A program made the translations under genes and the position numbers. From Candidatus Caenarcanales bacterium (lineage in GTDB: Bacteria; Cyanobacteriota; Vampirovibrionia; LMEP-6097), in contig JAKVAO010000013.1 of the NCBI GenBank assembly GCA_022447685.1, positions 1 to 48,754 on the forward strand: DNA of 48,754 bases, given 5' to 3'. Positions 42,263 to 48,179 of the stretch are shown piece after piece (position 1 is the first letter of the stretch; each line of letters begins with the position of its first letter). The notes beneath the pieces were generated by a model. It ran no database searches. It was not told where the DNA came from and was given only the letters and a program-made list of their open reading frames with translations.

Positions 42263-44305
42263 TTAGGTATCGAGAAATTCAGTACCTGATATAAATTTTA
42301 CTCCCGCAAGGGTAAATGGTCTATCCTCTGAGAACTCTTGCCACGAATTATTTATATTAACTTTCCAAGTTTTAGAAGCTAAACTATTAGATTTTTTCTT
42401 ATTACATTCAAGACATACAGCGTGAAGATTTCTTTTATCTAAATTTAGAGCTGGAAACTTAGAAGCTGGTAAATGATGATCATAAGAAGCCTTGTGACTT
42501 TCAATAATATGTTCTTTTGAAACTTGGTTCTTAGAATTTAACCATTCATAGTATTCAGGCTCAGCAACAGTGACAGCTTGCTTAACGGTTTCTGGGTGAA
42601 TTAGTTTTTTGGCACAATAAACACAAGTATAATTATCTCTCTCCCAAATTTCCTCTAAAGTTTTTTGAGCTATTTTAGTTTTAGGTCTAGAAGGTAAATC
42701 TGTTTGTTTTTTTACAAATGAATTATTACTGTTACTTTCTTTAAGCTTAGTAACGGAATCATAATCCAGAACTATATCCACAAGCATAGCCTCTAAAGAT
42801 TTTTTATATACAGCTTTAAGTGAATCATTGATACCTAGTAATGAAGCTTTGAGAATAAGCTTATGCTCTGCATCTCCGAGATCTCTTTGAATAATCAATT
42901 GCTCATCACTGGAGCTTTGCATAGAATCAATATCAAAGTCCTTAGAGACTTTATAAACTTCAGAAGCTGGTAATCTGAATAAAAATTGCTTCTGTGCTAC
43001 TGACGATTCAAGAGTATTCTCCTCTTCGTCTTCGTCCTGATTTTGCACGAATGGGGATGCTTGAAATAATTCTACAGACTTTTGATTTGAAGCAAGCAAT
43101 TCAATTGGTTCTATAACTTCTTGCTTTTGATCTACTAAATTTTCAATTCTAGAAACAGCAACAGAATTAGACGCTTTCTCCATCATTTCAAAACTATTTT
43201 GCACATAATTACTTGGCTCTTTATAGTTACTTGGCTCTTTTTCGAAGCTATCAACTTGATTTGATAAATTTAATTGTTGGTGTGAGTAGCTATTATAGAG
43301 AGAATCAGAAATAGTCGAATACACAGCATCTAAAAGCAGTTTGAAGATCTGATTAGTATTTTTATACTTAACTTCTTGTTTGCGGGGGTGAACGTTAACA
43401 TCAACGTCAGCTGCATTAATCTTAAGGTTTAAAACCAGAATTGGATATTTTTTGGCTGGAAGAATATCACGGTAAACCTTATCAATAGCTGACCTTATAA
43501 TAGGGCACTTAAGCTGACGTGAATTAATCGCTGTAAAATAGTATCTTTTGTCTGATCTATTATATTCAGGAACAGAAAGGTAGCCCTCTAATTTAATTCC
43601 AGCATCTTCATAGTCAAGCTCTATAAGATTCTCCATCGCAGACTTCCCGAATATGTCATAAATCCTATCTTCTAAATTTGCTGCATATTTACAGTTGAGT
43701 ACTGACTTAGAGTCAATATTTAATTCAAAAGCAATATTAGGGTTAAAAAGTGCAAAGCCTTTTACAAGATCAATAATCACTGATCTTTCTTTATTGGTAG
43801 ACTTCATGAATTTTAAGCGAGCAGGCGTATTATAAAAAAGCTCATCTATTTCGATACTAGTTCCAAGTGATGCACCTGTGATATTCAATTCTTCTTGCCC
43901 AGCTTCAAGATAAAGCTTATAAGCATTCTCAGCTTCTTTAAGCTTGCTTATACAAGTAACTTTACTAACTGAAGCGATACTAGCCAAAGCCTCACCTCTA
44001 AAACCATTAGTAATCAAAGTATAAATATCTTCAGCATTAGAGATTTTACTAGTAGCGTGGCGCTTAAATGCCAAAGGCAAATCTTCTTTACTAATACCAG
44101 AACCATTATCAGAAACCTTGATATAGCGAAGTTGCTTTGCAATATTAATAGCAATTCTATCAGCCCCTGAATCTATACTATTCTCTACCAATTCTTTTAC
44201 TATAGAACTAGCTCCCTCAACCACTTCACCAGCAGCTATTTGGTTAGCAACTTCTTCTGAGAGTATAGTTATAGATTTTTGTTTAGATTCTTCGCTTATC
44301 TGCAT
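42263..44305 (-). CDS. mutL: MutL mismatch-repair ATPase fused to a C-terminal HNH nuclease domain
   Basis: MutL couples mismatch recognition by MutS to strand incision. Residues 11-330 are a normal GHKL ATPase and transducer: Glu38 and Asn42 in KELVENSID, DNGSG at 66-70, GFRGEAL at 101-107 and Lys309 in NVHPRKQEV. Residues 340-440 are a Ser/Glu/Asn-rich linker. The usual MutL C-terminal domain, with the DQHA endonuclease motif and the CPHGRP motif, is not found. Instead residues 545-645 form an HNH-type nuclease with zinc pairs C561/C564 and C631/C634. Its core is DHHLPAS at 609-615, Asn626 and CLECNKKKSN at 631-640. The reading frame is continuous for 680 codons. The gene abuts ribBA without a gap. 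MutL identity is certain; the fused nuclease function is inferred. Confidence 0.93.
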   Translation of the reverse strand: MQISEESKQKSITILSEEVANQIAAGEVVEGASSIVKELVENSIDSGADRIAINIAKQLRYIKVSDNGSGISKEDLPLAFKRHATSKISNAEDIYTLITNGFRGEALASIASVSKVTCISKLKEAENAYKLYLEAGQEELNITGASLGTSIEIDELFYNTPARLKFMKSTNKERSVIIDLVKGFALFNPNIAFELNIDSKSVLNCKYAANLEDRIYDIFGKSAMENLIELDYEDAGIKLEGYLSVPEYNRSDKRYYFTAINSRQLKCPIIRSAIDKVYRDILPAKKYPILVLNLKINAADVDVNVHPRKQEVKYKNTNQIFKLLLDAVYSTISDSLYNSYSHQQLNLSNQVDSFEKEPSNYKEPSNYVQNSFEMMEKASNSVAVSRIENLVDQKQEVIEPIELLASNQKSVELFQASPFVQNQDEDEEENTLESSVAQKQFLFRLPASEVYKVSKDFDIDSMQSSSDEQLIIQRDLGDAEHKLILKASLLGINDSLKAVYKKSLEAMLVDIVLDYDSVTKLKESNSNNSFVKKQTDLPSRPKTKIAQKTLEEIWERDNYTCVYCAKKLIHPETVKQAVTVAEPEYYEWLNSKNQVSKEHIIESHKASYDHHLPASKFPALNLDKRNLHAVCLECNKKKSNSLASKTWKVNINNSWQEFSEDRPFTLAGVKFISGTEFLDT

Positions 44306-45523
44306 TTATAAAAGATGACCTAATTTATTTTTCTTAGCTTCTAAATATTTTTGGTTATGCTTGCAAGAATCAAATTTCAAAGGAACTCTTTCCACTACTT
44401 TTAGACCATAACCAGATATACCATGGATTTTCTTAGGATTATTAGTCAAAATCTTAACGTCAGTTAAACCCAAATCAGTCAAAATCTGAGCACCAACCCC
44501 AAATGTCCTTAGATCAGCAGAAAAACCAAGCTTAAGATTAGCATCAACAGTATCGTGCCCTTCATCCTGCAATTGATTGGCTTTAAGCTTATTCAGAATA
44601 CCACGTCCTTCTTGTCTTAAATAAACTAAAACCCCAGCACCTTCTTTTCTAATCTGACTAATAGCAGCATCGAGCTGAGTTCCACAGTCATATCTCAGGC
44701 TTCCAAACAAATCAGCAGTAAGACATTCACTATGAACTCTTACTAGAACAGGCTTAGATTCGGCTACAGACTTTGCTATATCGCCATGTACTAATGCAAT
44801 ATGCTCTTTATCAGATAACTCATCCAAATAACCATAAATGCGGAAATCCTCATCATATTTATTAGGCAAAGCTACATCTACTATTCTTTTAACAAAGCGT
44901 TCTCTTTCAAGCCTATAGGCAACTAAATCAGCAATAGTTATAAACTTCATATCGTGCTTTTTAGCAAATTCCATTAGGTCATCTCTTCTTGCCATTTCGC
45001 CATTTTCCTTGAGAATTTCACAAATAACACCAGCTTTTTTTAAGCCAGCAAGCCTTGCAAGATCAACTGAAGCTTCAGTATGTCCGACTCTTTTGAGCAC
45101 ACCACCATTTACTGCTCTTAGCGGGAAGATATGGCCTGGTTTTCTAAGATCACTTGCTTGAGCATCATCAGCTAAAGCGACTTCTATAGTTTTTGCTCTA
45201 TCGAAAGCACTAATACCAGTGCTAACCCCGAATTTAGGGTCTGCGTCTATACTTATGGTAAAAGCAGTCTTATGAGAATCAGTATTAACCCTGACCATAT
45301 CATCCAAATTAAGTTTTTCAACTATATGATCATCTAAAGTAAGGCAAATCAAGCCTCTACCAAATTTACTCATGAAATTAATAATTTCTGGGGTGACCTT
45401 CTCAGCTGCACAGACTAGATCACCTTCATTCTCACGGTTCGCATCATCAGCCACAATGACCATTTTTCCTGCTGCGATATCAGCTACAGCTTCTTCAATT
45501 GAATCAAAATCAACTTTATTCAT
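44306..45523 (-). CDS. ribBA: Bifunctional RibBA, with a degenerate GTP cyclohydrolase II half
   Basis: RibBA makes the two riboflavin precursors: DHBP synthase forms dihydroxybutanone phosphate from ribulose 5-phosphate, and GTP cyclohydrolase II opens GTP. The DHBP half (1-205) is complete, with DDANRENEGDL at 26-36, HKTAFTISIDA and HIFPLRAVNGGVL followed by GHTEASVDLARLAG. The cyclohydrolase half is atypical. Its zinc motif reads C267-x10-Tyr278-x-Cys280 where three cysteines are normal. The GRGIGL loop is GRGIL, two residues shorter. The Tyr of the conserved KxxAYxLQ is Asn (KANQLQ). Asp337 and Arg339 remain. Riboflavin precursor activity of this half is therefore doubtful. It is first in an operon with mutL, under a TATACT box seven bases before the ATG. 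Confidence 0.93.
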   Translation of the reverse strand: MNKVDFDSIEEAVADIAAGKMVIVADDANRENEGDLVCAAEKVTPEIINFMSKFGRGLICLTLDDHIVEKLNLDDMVRVNTDSHKTAFTISIDADPKFGVSTGISAFDRAKTIEVALADDAQASDLRKPGHIFPLRAVNGGVLKRVGHTEASVDLARLAGLKKAGVICEILKENGEMARRDDLMEFAKKHDMKFITIADLVAYRLERERFVKRIVDVALPNKYDEDFRIYGYLDELSDKEHIALVHGDIAKSVAESKPVLVRVHSECLTADLFGSLRYDCGTQLDAAISQIRKEGAGVLVYLRQEGRGILNKLKANQLQDEGHDTVDANLKLGFSADLRTFGVGAQILTDLGLTDVKILTNNPKKIHGISGYGLKVVERVPLKFDSCKHNQKYLEAKKNKLGHLL

Positions 45524-45530
45524 TATATAA

Positions 45531-45536
45531 AGTATA
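45531..45536 (-). promoter_or_regulatory. -10 box for the ribBA-mutL operon
   Basis: TATACT on the minus strand ends seven bases before the ribBA ATG at 45523; no Shine-Dalgarno is present. A leaderless operon start is likely. Confidence 0.5.
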
Positions 45537-45560
45537 ACTTTTTTGAGTTTTTTTCATTTG

Positions 45561-45579
45561 TTTAACCTAGGCTTAACAA
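45561..45579 (+). promoter_or_regulatory. Pho-box-like direct repeat in the divergent ribBA/101-aa intergenic region
   Basis: TTTAACCT, three bases and CTTAACAA match the YTTAAYYW octamer at an 11-bp period. It lies 20 bp before the ATG at 45600 and 25 bp from the ribBA -10 box, so it could influence either gene. Confidence 0.45.
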
Positions 45580-45599
45580 ATAAATGATTTTCTGTATTC

Positions 45600-45905
45600 A
45601 TGGATCACATCAACAACGCAAATAATAATAATAAATTTGGTGCAGAAGTAGCTCAAAAAGAATTAGTAATAGGATTTTTCTCTACGAGAAATTTAGAAAA
45701 TTATAGTTTATATCAATCACTAGCATTGGATCTTTATAGATCAATAACATTTTACAGAACTTACGGTAAAGTAGAAAAATTTGTCGAAGCTCACCCAGAC
45801 TTTACGGAGTATAAAGAAGATATTCAAGAACTCTGGCTAGAATTTGACCAAATGTCAGACGAAGAGCTAGCCGAAGTGTCAATACGGATATTGTCAGACT
45901 TATAG
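45600..45905 (+). CDS. Unknown 101-aa protein
   Basis: I do not recognise this small, acidic, helical protein. It starts with an Asn-rich stretch (MDHINNANNNNKF), followed by an aromatic helix (RNLENYSLYQSLALDLYRSITFYRTYGK) and an acidic C-terminal helix pair ending in LAEVSIRILSDL. It has no signal or transmembrane segment. It is divergent from ribBA, with a Pho-box-like repeat in the shared promoter region, and is followed 22 bp later by a long inverted repeat that probably terminates it. There is no clear Shine-Dalgarno. Confidence 0.65.
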   Translation: MDHINNANNNNKFGAEVAQKELVIGFFSTRNLENYSLYQSLALDLYRSITFYRTYGKVEKFVEAHPDFTEYKEDIQELWLEFDQMSDEELAEVSIRILSDL

Positions 45906-45927
45906 ATTTTGCAAATCGGATGGTGCT

Positions 45928-46028
45928 AAAAGATTTCCCCCTAATCAAATGGGATCAAATATGGACCTTCATAGGTCTCTATTTACATTTCAACTACACT
46001 TCTTAATGCTGTAGGGGGAAATCTTTTT
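45928..46028 (+). terminator. Long hairpin with perfect 15-bp stem and 70-nt structured loop
   Basis: AAAAGATTTCCCCCT (45928-45942) and its exact reverse complement (46013-46027) enclose 70 nt that contain an inner GACCT-TCAT-AGGTC hairpin (45964-45977). The right arm merges into TTTTT at 46024-46028, so it can act as a terminator for the 101-aa gene. The large, internally folded loop is unusual for a terminator and would also fit a small structured RNA of about 100 nt. It lacks the SRP RNA tetraloop motif. Confidence 0.6.
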
Positions 46029-46030
46029 AA

Positions 46031-46169
46031 TTAAGGAGGTACTGCAAAACGAAGTTTTGAGTAGCGACTGCTTGATAAAGAATATTAAGGATCCACTCCC
46101 TGAGCTAGGATTTATTCCTCGGTCAGGGTTGAAAAATGTTACTTTAGACGTTTTTCAGTGGATCCTTAA
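46031..46169. repeat. 139-bp structured repeat, copy 1
   Basis: This is the first of two tandem copies, bounded by TTAAGGA and TCCTTAA. It contains a 5' hairpin, TACT-g-CAAAAC / GTTTTG-AGTA (46040-46063), then a 13-bp closing stem TTAAGGATCCACT (46085-46097) with AGTGGATCCTTAA (46157-46169). Inside the closing stem are two further hairpins, CCCTGA/TCAGGG (46098-46129) and TGAAAAATG/CGTTTTTCA. There is no reading frame. Confidence 0.85.
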
Positions 46170-46188
46170 GCGCTCACAGACAAAACTT

Positions 46189-46327
46189 TTAAGGAGGCAC
46201 TGCAAAACGAAGTTTTGAGTGGCGACTGCCTGATAAAGAATATTAAGGATCCGCTCCCTGAGCTAGGATTTATTCCTCGGTAAGGGTTGAAAAATGTTAC
46301 TTTAGACGTTTTTCAGTGGATCCTTAA
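46189..46327. repeat. 139-bp structured repeat, copy 2
   Basis: This copy matches copy 1 at 134 of 139 positions, with no indels, after a 20-bp spacer. The substitutions respect the fold. T46040/A63 of copy 1 becomes C46198/G46221, a compensatory pair. A46095 becomes G46253, giving a G-T wobble in the closing stem. One change (46282) weakens an inner stem. Its last four bases overlap the hemD stop codon. Confidence 0.85.
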
Positions 46328-47151
46328 TTTAATAAACTCAACAGAGAATCTAATGTTGCCTCTCCAGATTCTTTAATTTCAATATTTTGCAGCCCAAATC
46401 TATTCTTCATTTCTTGCCTGAGGCTTGCTGAAACCTTAGGACCTATAGAATAGAAATCGAAACAGGGCTGAAATTCTTTAATATCAATAACAGCACTACT
46501 GATATCAAAAAAATTACGCACACATTCAGAACTAGTTAGAGTTAACTGTATTTTCTCGTTATTAGCTTTCGCTTCGAGAACTAAAGCTTTAAAATCTGCT
46601 AAAACTTGATCATTCAACTCAGGTTTAATTGTCTTATAGGCATCAACTTGAGTAACTTCAATTTTCTTCGAGCTTTCTAAATCTTCAATAAGTTTGTTAT
46701 CAGCTATACTAGTTCTTGGAATTAATAATTTAAGCGGGCTTAAATAATTAGAATCATCAGTAAATTTTTCTTTAAATTCCTCAGAGAAAGAATCAGAGTT
46801 AAATTTACTTGGACAAAAATCCACAGGGAAGTTTACATTAGTTTCAATAAAATCCTTAGTTTTAGCACCGACAACGGCAATTTTAAGATGTTGAGCCAAA
46901 TGAAAGAACTGCGCTCCCAAATCCAAAATTCTAGAGAAAAAAGAATCAGCAGCTCTCTTGCTCAAAAAAACCAGCCAATCAAATTCTTGGTTACGCCTTA
47001 TAGCAGCGTCCAAAGCCACATAATTATCATCAGGGGGAGTAAATTCAAGGCAAGGAAGATAGAAGATATCTTGCTCTTGCTTAGCAGAAGCCAACAATAA
47101 CTTAGCAAAGCTTTTACTATCCTCTTCTGCTCTGGTTATAACGACTTTCAC
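46324..47151 (-). CDS. hemD: Uroporphyrinogen-III synthase
   Basis: HemD cyclises hydroxymethylbilane to uroporphyrinogen III in tetrapyrrole synthesis. It has 275 residues and the two-domain fold is suggested by MKVVITRAEEDSKSFAKLL at the N-terminus, the DWLVFLSKRAADSFF segment near 79, HLKIAVVGAKTKDFI near 108, TLTSSECVRNFFD near 203 and FYSIGPKVSASLR near 232. HemD sequences are poorly conserved, but this series of short motifs is characteristic. The start is a GTG at 47151, with an extended -10 (TGCTAAACT) seven bases upstream and no Shine-Dalgarno. It lies downstream of the OmpR-type regulator on the same strand, 63 bp away. Confidence 0.88.
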   Translation of the reverse strand: MKVVITRAEEDSKSFAKLLLASAKQEQDIFYLPCLEFTPPDDNYVALDAAIRRNQEFDWLVFLSKRAADSFFSRILDLGAQFFHLAQHLKIAVVGAKTKDFIETNVNFPVDFCPSKFNSDSFSEEFKEKFTDDSNYLSPLKLLIPRTSIADNKLIEDLESSKKIEVTQVDAYKTIKPELNDQVLADFKALVLEAKANNEKIQLTLTSSECVRNFFDISSAVIDIKEFQPCFDFYSIGPKVSASLRQEMKNRFGLQNIEIKESGEATLDSLLSLLN

Positions 47152-47158
47152 ATGTTCA

Positions 47159-47167
47159 AGTTTAGCA
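47159..47167 (-). promoter_or_regulatory. Extended -10 promoter for hemD
   Basis: TGCTAAACT on the minus strand fits the TGnTAnnnT extended -10 pattern and ends seven bases before the GTG at 47151, giving a leaderless mRNA independent of the upstream regulator gene. Confidence 0.5.
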
Positions 47168-47214
47168 CTGAACTGAAATCAAGTGACTATCAACTGAAAT
47201 AAAAGGCTAGGCTT

Positions 47215-47901
47215 TTAACTACCTAACTTATAACCAAAACCTCTAACAGTTTGTATAACTTTAGGGTGATTAGCATCTTGCTCAAGCTTCTGCCTTAACC
47301 AACAGATATGAACGTCAACAGTCTTGGTGTCACCTTCAAAATCAAGTCCCCAAACCTTCTCAATCAAATCATCACGCGAATAAATACGCTTAGGATTCTC
47401 CATAAATAATCTCAGCATAGAAAATTCACGAGGTGAAAGATTAATTTCTTTATCTTTAAGCCAAATACGATGGCTAAGTAAGTCTAGAACTATATCTCCA
47501 AATCTTAGACGCTTAGGTTTAGCTGAAGAAGTTTGCTGTGATCTTCTCAGAGCAGAGTTTACACGAGCAACTAGTTCATCCCAATTAAAAGGTTTGGTAA
47601 CATAGTCATCAGCACCGTGTTCTAGACCTTCAACAATCTCTTCTTTAGCGCTTTTACCAGTAACCATTATTACAGGAACAAAGTTTTGAGCTTCACGAAT
47701 TTTCTGAAGAACCTCAATACCAGAGAGATCAGGCATAGACCAATCCAAAAGAATTATATCTGGCTCTTCTCTTTCGTACATGCCAAGAGCTTCTGAGCCA
47801 TTGTATGCCGTACAAACATCGAAACCAGTCTCCTTCAGCGAGTACGCCATAGGGTCAATCAAGTTCACTTCATCGTCTACTAAGAGAATTTTGTACGCCA
47901 T
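47215..47901 (-). CDS. OmpR/PhoB-family response regulator
   Basis: This 228-aa transcription regulator has an N-terminal receiver domain: Asp9/Asp10 pair in LLVDDE, phosphorylation site Asp53 in LLDWSMPDLSG, Thr81 and Lys103 in VTKPF. The C-terminal winged helix (about 128-227) contains LSPREFSMLRLFMENP and the recognition-helix region TKTVDVHICWLRQKLE, ending with IQTVRGFGYKL. This resembles cyanobacterial RpaB/SphR-type regulators, but I cannot choose between them. No kinase gene is adjacent. AAGGA lies six bases before the ATG. A Pho-box-like triple repeat lies just upstream, suggesting autoregulation. Confidence 0.94.
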   Translation of the reverse strand: MAYKILLVDDEVNLIDPMAYSLKETGFDVCTAYNGSEALGMYEREEPDIILLDWSMPDLSGIEVLQKIREAQNFVPVIMVTGKSAKEEIVEGLEHGADDYVTKPFNWDELVARVNSALRRSQQTSSAKPKRLRFGDIVLDLLSHRIWLKDKEINLSPREFSMLRLFMENPKRIYSRDDLIEKVWGLDFEGDTKTVDVHICWLRQKLEQDANHPKVIQTVRGFGYKLGS

Positions 47902-47924
47902 AATATATCCTTAATATACCCCAA

Positions 47925-47953
47925 ATGTTAAGAACTGTTATCACTTGATTAAG
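47925..47953 (-). promoter_or_regulatory. Pho-box-like triple repeat upstream of the response regulator
   Basis: On the minus strand CTTAATCA, GATAACAG and CTTAACAT occur at 11- and 10-bp spacing, starting about 50 bp before the ATG. A TATATT -10 candidate follows. The position suggests the regulator controls its own gene. Confidence 0.45.
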
Positions 47954-47975
47954 AAATATATTTGATAAAAAATTA

Positions 47976-48092
47976 TTAAAGGTGACTTACATCTTTTATA
48001 AAAAATAAACGACCTAATTCAAGCATTAATCTAACTCTTTCAGATGTTTGAAAATCTTCAATACCTTCATCAAATGATTTTAAAACCCACAT
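47976..48092 (-). CDS. Possible 38-aa small protein
   Basis: A 38-codon frame from ATG 48092 reads MWVLKSFDEGIEDFQTSERV and continues with a leucine/phenylalanine-rich helix ending at TAA. The composition is protein-like (an amphipathic helix), but no good ribosome-binding site or family is seen. It lies in the 280-bp gap before the IS110 transposase and may be a remnant cut by the insertion. Confidence 0.25.
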   Translation of the reverse strand: MWVLKSFDEGIEDFQTSERVRLMLELGRLFFIKDVSHL

Positions 48093-48179
48093 GATATGCT
48101 AGCACCAGCCAGCATGAAACGAATAAGTTTAGAGAAGTTGATCTAAAAAGTCCAAATAGGTTGAGGGTATTAATATTAA

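Noticed and set aside
45928..46028. Signal recognition particle RNA
   Set aside because: Size and long stem are similar, but the conserved GGAA tetraloop and the asymmetric AGCAG loop are missing; the apical hairpin is GACCT-TCAT-AGGTC.
46031..46327. CRISPR array or integron attC sites
   Set aside because: There are only two long, nearly identical units with one 20-bp spacer, and no cas or integrase genes or attC core sequences.
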